Positions 1-6,766 of a DNA stretch of 15,006 nt are shown one piece after another. The stretch lies in NCBI RefSeq assembly GCF_001983105.1, contig NZ_MOMC01000014.1:103237-118242 (forward strand). Reading direction: 5' to 3'. Each line of letters opens with the position of its first letter. Position 1 is the stretch's first letter. A program made the position numbers and the translations under genes. This DNA is from Pseudofrankia asymbiotica. GTDB lineage: Bacteria; Actinomycetota; Actinomycetes; Frankiales; Frankiaceae. The notes below the pieces were generated by a model. The model was not told where the DNA came from, did no database searches, and was given only the letters and a program-made list of their open reading frames with translations.

Positions 1-703
1 GACCGGCCGGGGTGGCGTTGTCCGCGACCGGGCGGATCTCGCCGAGGCCGACGGCGCGCAGCCGGGCCGCGGGCACTCCGGCGCCGACCAGGTAGGTGAC
101 GGCGGCCTCGGCCCGGCGGGCCGAGAGTGCCTGGTTGTACGGCTCCGCGCCGGTGCTGTCGGCATGCCCGGCGACCACCACCGGCAGCGTGCCGACGCGC
201 AGGGCCGCGGCGACCCCGTCGAGCGCCGCCAGTCCCGCGGCCGACAGCACGGCGCTGTCCCGCGCGAACGTGACCGGATGCCCGCTGGTCGCGCCCGTCA
301 GCGCGGCCCTGGTCGCCTCGTCGCCGTCACGGGCGTCGCCGGGGACATCGGCGCCCGCGTCCCCGCTCAGCCCGCTGACGGGCGCGGTGGCGACGCGGGC
401 GTCCGGGCCCAGCTGGGCCGAGCTGACGCCGTCGACGCGCGCGGCCCGCAGCGCCGCCTGGGCGGCGGCGAGGCTCGGGAAGTCGCCGTGCAGGGTGACC
501 GACGTCCCGGCCACCGTCACCGCGACCTGTGTCACGCCGACGCGGCGAACCGCCTCGTTCGCGCGCCGCGCCAGGTCCTTCTCGATCGGGCCGCGGCGCG
601 CCGCGATCGCCAGCAGCGCGAGCAGCAGCCAGACGAGCAGCAACGACACGGCGAACACGACCGGCCGAGGACGGCGCGGGCGCGTCACGGCGGGCAGGAA
701 CAT
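1..703 (-). CDS. BON + OmpA-like membrane-anchored protein (ArfA/OmpATb-like), partial
   Basis: The C-terminus is cut off by the left edge of the window; 234 codons are visible. A basic N-terminus is followed by one hydrophobic helix (about residues 15-34), a BON-like segment (about 39-95, with VTQVAVTVAGTSVTLHGDF) and an Ala/Gly/Asp-rich linker. From about residue 145 there is an OmpA C-terminal (peptidoglycan-binding) domain, with VVAGHADSTG, NQALSARRAEAAVTYL and GLGEIRPVADN as its recognisable motifs. The order TM-BON-OmpA matches Mycobacterium tuberculosis ArfA (OmpATb, Rv0899), although the middle part looks shorter. The ATG start is supported by GGAG seven bases upstream. A possible promoter lies at 858-886. 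The likely role is a cell-wall-attached membrane protein; an ArfA-like function in acid or ammonia physiology cannot be inferred from this. Confidence 0.8.
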   Translation of the reverse strand, partial: MFLPAVTRPRRPRPVVFAVSLLLVWLLLALLAIAARRGPIEKDLARRANEAVRRVGVTQVAVTVAGTSVTLHGDFPSLAAAQAALRAARVDGVSSAQLGPDARVATAPVSGLSGDAGADVPGDARDGDEATRAALTGATSGHPVTFARDSAVLSAAGLAALDGVAAALRVGTLPVVVAGHADSTGAEPYNQALSARRAEAAVTYLVGAGVPAARLRAVGLGEIRPVADNATPAG

Positions 704-857
704 GAACGGGCTCCGAGCTGGGGACGCGGGCGAGCGCGGCTGCCGGGGAGGCGCCGGCGCGACCTCTTTCCGGCATCACCGGGATGCCGGACATCGACCA
801 CGACAGCCGCAACTGTCGCACATCGGCCCCGCGACCAGGCACGCGCCACTCCGGCGC

Positions 858-886
858 ACGGTACAGGCGGCACCAGTGGGCACGAA
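858..886 (-). promoter_or_regulatory. Possible promoter for the OmpA-like gene
   Basis: On the minus strand TTCGTG (881-886) and TACCGT (858-863) are separated by 17 bases, a spacing that suits a vegetative-type sigma factor. It would give a leader of about 150 bases before the start at 703. The -35 match is weak, and this was found by eye only. Confidence 0.22.
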
Positions 887-916
887 GCCGGCCTTCAGGC
901 ATGCGTCCGGAGACCG

Positions 917-954
917 CCGAGCGGGTCTCGTCCTGCCGAGCGGGTCTCGTCCTG
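917..954. repeat. Perfect 19-bp tandem duplication
   Basis: Two adjacent identical copies of ccgagcgggtctcgtcctg occupy 917-935 and 936-954. They lie between the end of the PAP2 gene and the OmpA-like gene. The second copy runs into an 11-base palindrome, gtcctgaggac (949-959). Confidence 0.9.
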
Positions 955-969
955 AGGACGGACCGCCGG

Positions 970-2151
970 TCAGGTCATGGTCGCGAGGCCGCCGCCCGCC
1001 GAGCGCGCCTGACCGGCGGGAACACCGGCGGCGCCCTCCTCGGTCGGGCGCTGACTGGGCGCGGCCGCGGCGGCTGACGTGTCGGCCGCCGGGATGGCGG
1101 GGACCTCGGCCTCACCAACGGGCGACGGCACCTCACCCGCCGGGTCCGGGCTGCCCCCGGCGGGCGGAGCCGAGGGACGGCGGGCGTCCTGCCGGCGGGC
1201 CGAACGGCGGGCGAGCGCCGTGGCGGCAAGCGCGGAGACGCCCAGCACGGCCCAGCCGGCGACGGCGTCGAGGATGTAGTGGTTCGCGGTCGCCATGACG
1301 ACGAAGGCGGTGGCCGCCGGGTAAAGGACGCCGAGCACCCGCAGCCATCGCCAGCGGGCGTTGCGGGCGATCAGGACTCCACACCACAGCGCCCAGGCGC
1401 AGTGCAACGACGGCATCGCCGCGTACAGGTTGGCGACCTTGTCAAGGCCATGCGGGGCGGCACTCGCGCTGGCGCCCCACCAGCCCCAGTTGCTGTAGTG
1501 GGCCATCGTGTCGATGTAGCCGGCGTCCGGCAGCAGCCGGGGCGGCGCCGTCGGGAACAGGAAGAACCCGATCAGGCAGAGGATCGTGGTGAAGGCGAGA
1601 GTCCACCGGGCGCGTGAGTAGCGGCTCGGGTGACGCCGGTGCATCCAGAGAATGACGACCGGTGTGACGATGAAGTGCAGCGTCGCGTAGTAGTAACAAC
1701 ACGCGATCGCGAGCGCCGGCACGGTCTGCAACCAGTGGTTCAGCCCGAGCTCGACGTCCAGCCCGAGGGCGGCCTGCCAGCGGACCAGCATCTCGCCTGT
1801 CCTCGTGGCCTGGTCGACGGAGCCCTCGGCGAAGCCACGGGTACCGGTGTAGCAGTAGTACAGCGCGACCAGGATCAGGATCTCGACCCACCACACCGGC
1901 CGACCGGTCTCGGGGTCGCGCAGCCGTCGCCGCCACCTGTCGGAGCGGGCCTCGGCGCGGCCCTCCGCGGTCCCGCCGGTCGGCTCGACCCGCGCCGCGC
2001 GCGCCGCCTCGGGAAGCACGGAGACCTGCGCGGTGACCGGCGCGGTGGGCGCCCGCTCGCTCTCCGCCCGCGCGGCGCTGGGCAGCGCCTCCTCCGCCCG
2101 TCCTGCCGAGGCGCCTGCCCCGTCTTGGCCCGTTGACATCCCTCTACTCAA
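970..2151 (-). CDS. PAP2-superfamily membrane lipid phosphatase/phosphotransferase (PAP2_3, inositol-phosphotransferase-like)
   Basis: This is a multi-pass membrane protein of about 393 residues. An Ala/Glu-rich cytoplasmic N-terminus of roughly 80 residues is followed by about six hydrophobic segments (near residues 89-103, 143-169, 183-199, 254-262, 269-287 and 296-314). The motifs FPTAPPR (199-205), MPSLHCAW (246-253, His250) and NHYILD (290-295, His291, Asp295) are those of the PAP2 fold used by Aur1/IPC-synthase-like enzymes. The tail is Pro/Ala-rich and disordered. I chose a TTG start because GGAGG lies exactly seven bases upstream (2159-2163). An ATG at 2139 has its SD-like bases too close, and an upstream in-frame start at 2217 has no SD. 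The likely role is phosphoryl transfer or hydrolysis on a lipid headgroup or polyprenyl phosphate; the substrate is unknown. It lies between two other envelope genes on the same strand. Confidence 0.8.
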   Translation of the reverse strand: MSRGMSTGQDGAGASAGRAEEALPSAARAESERAPTAPVTAQVSVLPEAARAARVEPTGGTAEGRAEARSDRWRRRLRDPETGRPVWWVEILILVALYYCYTGTRGFAEGSVDQATRTGEMLVRWQAALGLDVELGLNHWLQTVPALAIACCYYYATLHFIVTPVVILWMHRRHPSRYSRARWTLAFTTILCLIGFFLFPTAPPRLLPDAGYIDTMAHYSNWGWWGASASAAPHGLDKVANLYAAMPSLHCAWALWCGVLIARNARWRWLRVLGVLYPAATAFVVMATANHYILDAVAGWAVLGVSALAATALARRSARRQDARRPSAPPAGGSPDPAGEVPSPVGEAEVPAIPAADTSAAAAAPSQRPTEEGAAGVPAGQARSAGGGLATMT

Positions 2152-2239
2152 CCCGACGCCTCCGACAGATGTGCCACCGGGCCCGCACTCCGGCCCGACG
2201 GGCCGAACCTCACACACCCGGCGTGGCCGGGACGCGGCA

Positions 2240-2284
2240 GGGGCCAGGCCCGCCGCCCTGGGAAGGGACGGCGGGCCTGGCCCC
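2240..2284 (-). terminator. Strong GC hairpin after the L,D-transpeptidase gene
   Basis: A perfect 16-bp inverted repeat (2240-2255 with 2269-2284) encloses a 13-base loop that can itself pair ccct with aggg. It starts 41 bases beyond the stop codon of the L,D-transpeptidase gene. No T-run follows, as is common for actinobacterial hairpin terminators. It separates that gene from the downstream PAP2 gene. Confidence 0.75.
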
Positions 2285-2324
2285 GTGTGGCCGTGCCCGA
2301 GTGTGACTTACTGGACGCTCCGGG

Positions 2325-3653
2325 TCAGGCTCCGGGGTGGCCCGTGCTGGTGCCCGCCGGCGCGGCGACGGCGCCCGCGTCGCCAGCCGGCAGCGCGCTG
2401 CCGGCCGTCCATGTCGCCCACGGGATCGACCAGTCGTTGCCCAGCTGGTCGACCTCCGGTGCCCGGCCGCTGTTGGCGACGTCGACGATGTCACCGACCT
2501 GGCTGAAGCCGTAGAACCACTGCGCGTCCTCGGGGGCGGCGTTCACGCAGCCGTGCGAGACGTTGACCCGCCCCTGATCACCGACCGACCAGGGAGCCGA
2601 GTGGACGTACTGTCCGCCGCTGGTGATCTGGACGTTCCACTGGACCTCCTCGCGGTAGTAGTCGGGGTCGCCCACGGGGATCCCGACCGTGGCCGAGTCC
2701 ATGATCAGGTTCTGGGTCTTGCCGAGGACGTTGTGCGGGCCGTCCATCGTCAGCAGCGTCCGCTTGCCGCCCTTGCCGCCGCTGATCGGCATCGTGCGCA
2801 CCAGCTGGCCGTCCTTGTAGACCTTCATGGTGTGCGCGGCGATGTCGACGTGGCTGATCTGCTCGGCACCGATGGTGAAGTCCATCGCCCGGTCCTTCAC
2901 ACCGACCAGCCCGTTGCCGGCCTCGAACCCGGCGAGGTTCGCCTCGACGTGCACCTTGGTCCCGGACGGGTAGTACTCCTTCGGCCGCCAGCGGACCACC
3001 CGGTCGGACGCCCAGCTCCACGAGCCCTCCAGCGGAGGGTTGGTGACGATGGACAGGTGCCGTTGCACCGCGGCCCGGTCGGCGGTCGGGCCGCTGAACG
3101 TCAGCACGACCGGCGTCCCGACGCCGACGGTCTGGCCGTCGACCGGCTCCCAGGACACCTTGAACGGCTTGGCCGGCACGCCGGTGGTGAAGGCGGCGTG
3201 GCTGGTCACGGTACCGGTGACACCGCTGGTGGCCGTGGTCGAGGCGGTCACCTGGTACTGACTGTCGGCGAAGAGGCCCGAGGCGGAGGTCCAGGTACGC
3301 CGGTCCGCCGAGTACTCGCCGGGCAGGGTGCCCGCGTCCGTCTTCTGCGACTCGCTCGCGGCGCGCGCGATGGTGACGTCGCCGAGCGGCGCGTTCGCGG
3401 TCACGACGACCTTGTCCGTGACCGCGATGCCGGACGCGCCGTCGGTCGGTGTGATCTTGATGCTCGCGGCCGGTGGCGTCCGCGACGCCGCCGCCGCGGG
3501 GGGCTCGCCCCCGCCCCCGGACCCGGAGCAGGCCGTCAGCACGACGGCGAGCAGGGCGGCCACCAGCCCGAACAGAACCGGACGGATCCGCCGGCCACGC
3601 GGCCGGGTGGATTGGGCCGCGTGGCCACCGCGTTCGCCCGCGGAGAAGACCAT
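2325..3653 (-). CDS. L,D-transpeptidase lipoprotein (YkuD domain, LdtMt2-like)
   Basis: This gene encodes a 442-residue peptidoglycan cross-linking enzyme acting outside the membrane, forming 3-3 links between meso-diaminopimelate stem peptides. The N-terminus is basic, with a hydrophobic stretch (about 25-41) and the lipobox LTAC (Cys42), so it should be a lipid-anchored protein. Two Ig-like regions follow (about 60-150 and 155-255), then the YkuD domain (about 260-390). The active-site signature is complete: His351 in HSAPWSVGDQG, then SHGC with catalytic Cys369, then VN. The C-terminal segment DWSIPWATW matches the extension typical of mycobacterial LdtMt2. The length is close to that family (about 400-450). 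The ATG at 3653 is chosen because GAAGG lies six bases upstream; an in-frame ATG at 3686 has no SD. The gene is probably transcribed alone, since a strong hairpin follows it. Confidence 0.93.
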   Translation of the reverse strand: MVFSAGERGGHAAQSTRPRGRRIRPVLFGLVAALLAVVLTACSGSGGGGEPPAAAASRTPPAASIKITPTDGASGIAVTDKVVVTANAPLGDVTIARAASESQKTDAGTLPGEYSADRRTWTSASGLFADSQYQVTASTTATSGVTGTVTSHAAFTTGVPAKPFKVSWEPVDGQTVGVGTPVVLTFSGPTADRAAVQRHLSIVTNPPLEGSWSWASDRVVRWRPKEYYPSGTKVHVEANLAGFEAGNGLVGVKDRAMDFTIGAEQISHVDIAAHTMKVYKDGQLVRTMPISGGKGGKRTLLTMDGPHNVLGKTQNLIMDSATVGIPVGDPDYYREEVQWNVQITSGGQYVHSAPWSVGDQGRVNVSHGCVNAAPEDAQWFYGFSQVGDIVDVANSGRAPEVDQLGNDWSIPWATWTAGSALPAGDAGAVAAPAGTSTGHPGA

Positions 3654-4335
3654 TACCCGCCTTCTTCCGATCTTCAGGACGGCCATTAGCGCGTCCGCGC
3701 GAAAACTCTCCGTCGGACGGTACCCAGTGGCGTGCCATCCGTCGCCCCGAGCAACCGAAATACCGTTGTCACCCGGGCGACCATCACTATTCGTCGATGA
3801 AGCAAATACAGAGAGTCGCCCTCTCCCGGCAATGCTCACGAAGCCCTCCCACGCCGCGTGGCCATCTCTGTCGGCCGTCTCCGGGCGCGCGTGGATTCCG
3901 CCGTGAGCGCGCCCTTCGGCCGGCCTCCCGCTGCACCCCCAGAAGTCCGCGAGCCCACCCGCCGGCGTCCCCACGCCACCGGGCGGGACCAAACACCCGT
4001 CACCGCACCGTGATCGCCGTCCCCACGGCCGACCACGGGACACGCCCACCGGGGCGTCCCCGCTCGCGGCGGCGGAACCTCGGCCGGAGGAATGTCACGT
4101 CCATGAACGTTTCCCGACCCGGTTCAATACCAGCCACGATGCGCGCCCGAACGACTCCCCCACGGCGTCGCCCGGCTACTCGGACGGATGCCCGAACCGC
4201 CACCAGACTGCCCCACGAGAACCACCGGGGGCATAGCCGAATTCCCACCACCCACCGGGCGAGAGAACAACATCCGAATGCCCTCGGCGGCGCCCACCAC
4301 GGCCCGGCCGGTAACGGGCCGCCATTGTCACGCAA

Positions 4336-4364
4336 TTGGCCTAAATAAATGCGCGGCGTAGTCT
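4336..4364 (+). promoter_or_regulatory. Possible promoter for urate oxidase
   Basis: TTGGCC (4336-4341) and TAGTCT (4359-4364) are separated by 17 bases, close to the actinobacterial TTGAC/TAGRRT pattern, in a locally AT-rich stretch. It would give a leader of about 320 bases that includes the repeats at 4434-4639. Confidence 0.3.
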
Positions 4365-4433
4365 CGCCTGCTCTCTGCGCATACACGCCACCCGCCAGCG
4401 GATCGAGACGGGCTCCCGACGTCCCCCGGGCGG

Positions 4434-4481
4434 CCGCCCGCCGGCCTCCAGCCGCCGGGATCCGCCCGCCGGCCTCCAGCC
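4434..4481. repeat. 20-bp direct repeat pair
   Basis: The sequence ccgcccgccggcctccagcc occurs at 4434-4453 and again at 4462-4481, with eight bases between the copies. Confidence 0.85.
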
Positions 4482-4577
4482 TCCAGCGGACCGGGAAGAT
4501 CGGGGAAACATCCGCCGAACCTCGCCGTCACCAGAGCCCGCACATGACGGCGCGAGGATGGCGACCAGCGACCGCGC

Positions 4578-4639
4578 GGCCCGGCCCGGCCCGGCCCGGC
4601 CACCGGGCCACCGGGCCACCGGGCCACCGGGCCACCGGC
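4578..4639. repeat. Two adjoining microsatellite-like arrays upstream of urate oxidase
   Basis: Four copies of ggccc (4578-4597) run into five copies of the 8-bp unit ccaccggg (4600-4639, the last ending in c). The array ends 49 bases before the urate oxidase start. Such arrays can change copy number by slippage. Confidence 0.9.
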
Positions 4640-4688
4640 CCCGCCAGGCCGAGCCGGCCACCCGGACCAGACCGACCCAGGAGGAGCC

Positions 4689-5579
4689 ATGGCGATCGTG
4701 CTCGGACCGAACCAGTTCGGGAAGGCCGAGGTCCGGCTGGTGCACGTGGACCGGTCCACGCCGGTCCACCGGATCACCGACCTCAACATCTCGTCGGCTC
4801 TGCGCGGGGACTTCGCCGACGCGCACCTGACCGGCGACAACGCGCACATCCTGACCACGGACGCGCAGAAGAACACGGCCTACGCGTTCGCCCGGGAGGG
4901 GGTCGGCGAGATCGAGGAGTTCGCGCTGCGCCTCGGCCGGCACTTCACCGGCTCGTTCGACTGGGTGACGGGCGCCCAGGTCGAGATCGAGCAGTACGGC
5001 TGGGACCGCATCCAGGTGGACGGCGCCGGCCACGACCACGCGTTCAGCCGAGCCGGCTCCGAACGGCGCACGACGGTCGTCACCGTCGACGGCGACGACG
5101 CCCACGTCGTGTCGGGCCTCGCCGGGCTGGTGGTGCTGAAGTCGACCGGCTCGGAGTTCTGGGGCTTCGCCCAGGACCGCTACACGACGCTCGCCGAGAC
5201 CGACGACCGGATCCTGGCCACCGAGGTCACCGCCCGCTGGCGCCTCGTCGGTGTCGAGCACGACTACGGGAAGCTGTTCACCAGCATCCGGACGATCCTG
5301 CTCGAGACGTTCGCGTCCGTGCACAGCCTGGCGCTGCAGCAGACGCTGTACAAGATGGGCGAGGACGTGCTGACCGCCTGTCCGGAGGTCGCCGAGATCC
5401 GGATGTCGATGCCGAACAAGCACCATTTCCTCGTCGACCTGGCGCCCTACGGCCTCGACAACCCGAACATGGTCTTCTACGCCGCCGACCGTCCGTACGG
5501 GAAGATCGAGGGCACCGTCCTGCGCGACGACGCCCCCGACGCCGGCCCCGCCTGGCAGACCATCCCGGGTTTCTGCTGA
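4689..5579 (+). CDS. Urate oxidase (uricase)
   Basis: This is a cofactor-independent uricase (EC 1.7.3.3), oxidising urate to 5-hydroxyisourate in purine breakdown. Its 296 residues are the usual length and form the two T-fold repeats. All the catalytic positions known from Aspergillus uricase can be aligned: Lys12 in QFGKAEVRL, Thr57-Asp58 in LTTDAQKNT, Arg174 in ETDDRIL, Gln217 in ALQQTLYKM, and Asn243 and His245 in MPNKHHF. The motif LKSTGSEFWGF (150-160) is also typical. The ATG start is firmly set by AGGAGG four bases upstream. No other urate or allantoin gene lies in the window, so the partner enzymes (HIU hydrolase, OHCU decarboxylase) must be elsewhere or absent. The gene converges on the SAM hydrolase gene. 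Confidence 0.97.
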   Translation: MAIVLGPNQFGKAEVRLVHVDRSTPVHRITDLNISSALRGDFADAHLTGDNAHILTTDAQKNTAYAFAREGVGEIEEFALRLGRHFTGSFDWVTGAQVEIEQYGWDRIQVDGAGHDHAFSRAGSERRTTVVTVDGDDAHVVSGLAGLVVLKSTGSEFWGFAQDRYTTLAETDDRILATEVTARWRLVGVEHDYGKLFTSIRTILLETFASVHSLALQQTLYKMGEDVLTACPEVAEIRMSMPNKHHFLVDLAPYGLDNPNMVFYAADRPYGKIEGTVLRDDAPDAGPAWQTIPGFC

Positions 5580-5583
5580 CCGG

Positions 5584-5612
5584 GAGGCACTCCGCCCGCC
5601 GGCGGGCGCCTC
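5584..5612. terminator. Hairpin after urate oxidase
   Basis: The perfect palindrome gcccgccggcgggc (5594-5607) is flanked by gaggc (5584-5588) and gcctc (5608-5612), which can extend the stem around a five-base bulge. It begins four bases after the uricase stop, between two convergent genes, so it may serve both. Confidence 0.55.
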
Positions 5613-5634
5613 GCGCGACTACCGCGGCACGGTC

Positions 5635-5650
5635 ATCCTCCCGCGAGGAT
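5635..5650. terminator. Small hairpin after the SAM hydrolase gene
   Basis: The sequence atcctc-ccgc-gaggat forms a perfect 6-bp stem with a four-base loop. It lies 24 bases beyond the stop of the minus-strand SAM hydrolase gene and is probably part of the bidirectional termination zone in this convergent gap. Confidence 0.4.
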
Positions 5651-5674
5651 CAGCACCGTGGTTGATGTCCGCGT

Positions 5675-6523
5675 CTATACGGGCGCACGGTCGGGCCGGG
5701 CACGGCGCGGGCACAGGGTGACCACATCGCCGGGGGCGAGGCCCAGGCGCGAGGCCGCGTCACCGTCGCGGACGGCGAACGCGGCCATCCCCGCCGAGTC
5801 GACGTAGAGCACCAGCTCGCCCGGCTCGACCGAGCCGAACGTGACCCCGACCGGCAGCACGAGCGGCGTCCCCTCTCTCGCCGTAACGCCGCGGACCTCG
5901 GCCCGCTGGCCGGGCACCAGGCCGACGTCGGCCAGCAGGTCGCCGGTCGCGGCGAGCTGCACGTTGCCGAACCTGTCAACGAGGACGACCTCGGCCTCCA
6001 GTTCCGTCGCGGCCCGGTCCGCCCGCGCCTCGGGCTGGCTCACCCGCGCCAGCACGGGCGGCAGCCGGACGATCGCCGCCGGGTCGACCGGCTGTCCCAG
6101 CGCCGCCGGGGGCGTGCCGATGGCGAGCTCGGCCGCCGCCGGCGCGAACACGTCCCGCCCGTGGAACGTCGCCGGCACACCCGGCCGCGCCGCCAGCGCC
6201 ACCGACTCGGTCACCCCGCCGAGCACCGCGGCGGCCGGCGTCAGCAGCCCGTTGTCGGGGCCGACGAGCATTCCCCCGGGCGTGACCAGCACGACGCCTC
6301 TCCTGCTGGTGCCGACGCCCGGGTCGACGACGGCCAGGTGGACGCTGACGGGCAGGTAGCGCACCGTCTGCGCGAGCACGGCCGCCCCCCGCCGAACGTC
6401 GCCGGGGTCGATCAGGTGGGTGATGTCGAGCGCGCTCACGCCGCGGCGCAGCAGCACGCCGTGGCAGGCGGCGACGAACCCGTCGGCGAGCCCGTAGTCG
6501 GTCAGGAAGCTCACATGCGGCAC
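5675..6523 (-). CDS. S-adenosylmethionine hydrolase (SAM hydroxide adenosyltransferase, DUF62 family)
   Basis: This enzyme splits S-adenosylmethionine with water (hydroxide) into adenosine and methionine. It is related to the fluorinase and chlorinase. The 282 residues hold the family marks: SFLTDYGLADGFV (5-17), VVDPGVGTSRRG (65-76), GPDNG (88-92), FHGRDVFAPAAAEL (120-133), and in the C-terminal barrel DRFGNVQL. The Asp-Arg-His triad that activates water in archaeal PH0463 is present as Asp67, Arg74 and His121, with the same Asp-to-Arg spacing; this argues for hydrolysis rather than halogenation. I chose the GTG start because the family begins right at this strand and GGGAG lies about ten bases upstream. 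An ATG at 6607 would add a Gly/Arg-rich tail of 28 residues. The gene stands alone. Confidence 0.9.
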   Translation of the reverse strand: MPHVSFLTDYGLADGFVAACHGVLLRRGVSALDITHLIDPGDVRRGAAVLAQTVRYLPVSVHLAVVDPGVGTSRRGVVLVTPGGMLVGPDNGLLTPAAAVLGGVTESVALAARPGVPATFHGRDVFAPAAAELAIGTPPAALGQPVDPAAIVRLPPVLARVSQPEARADRAATELEAEVVLVDRFGNVQLAATGDLLADVGLVPGQRAEVRGVTAREGTPLVLPVGVTFGSVEPGELVLYVDSAGMAAFAVRDGDAASRLGLAPGDVVTLCPRRARPDRAPV

Positions 6524-6725
6524 AGGACCTATGCTCCCTCCCCGCCCGCCGCCACCCGCCGCGACCGCCCACTTCCGGCGACGGCTTTCATCATCACGGT
6601 GCGACATCGGCCGGCGCGCCCGCCCTGGCCAGGTCTCCACAGGCGTGGAACCTTGATCACAAGTGTATGCACAAAGCCGACAAAACGGGTTACGCGTCCG
6701 TGACGAACGAGCACCACGACCGCCG

Positions 6726-6759
6726 CCGGCACCCCCCGCACGGGGCCTGGCAGAGCCGG
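6726..6759 (-). terminator. Possible terminator after the CoA-transferase gene
   Basis: A composite stem (ccggc 6726-6730 with gccgg 6755-6759; inner cccc 6734-6737 with gggg 6742-6745) begins eight bases beyond the CoA-transferase stop. The stem is interrupted, so the call is weak. Confidence 0.3.
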
Positions 6760-6766
6760 GAGCTCG

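Larger units (their letters stand above)
3654..4688. other. About 1 kb intergenic region between divergent genes
   Basis: I see no convincing gene here. Open frames on both strands are Arg/Pro/His-rich with no recognisable domain. Parts (around 3757-3815 and 4325-4350) are clearly less GC-rich than the coding DNA, as expected for regulatory DNA. A small hairpin, gagag-tcgcc-ctctc, lies at 3811-3825. A 20-bp direct repeat and two short tandem repeats lie close to the urate oxidase gene. I looked by eye for a c-di-AMP (ydaO) riboswitch upstream of the transpeptidase and did not recognise one. Confidence 0.6.

Noticed and set aside
96..1298. Plus-strand open frame of 400 codons
   Set aside because: It runs antisense across the OmpA-like gene and the end of the PAP2 gene and has low-complexity composition.
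3654..3960. c-di-AMP riboswitch upstream of the L,D-transpeptidase
   Set aside because: Such riboswitches precede wall-enzyme genes in actinobacteria, but I could not find the conserved core by eye on the minus strand.
4104..4349. Small plus-strand frame (81 codons) after a GGAGG-like sequence
   Set aside because: The SD is about 12 bases from the ATG, and the product is Arg/Pro/His-rich with non-coding character.
4434..4639. CRISPR array or attachment site
   Set aside because: Units are too short and contiguous, without spacers, and no cas or integrase gene is present.
4341..5426. Long minus-strand open frame of 361 codons
   Set aside because: It is the antisense of the urate oxidase gene, a normal result of high GC; its composition is Arg/Gly/Val-rich without motifs.
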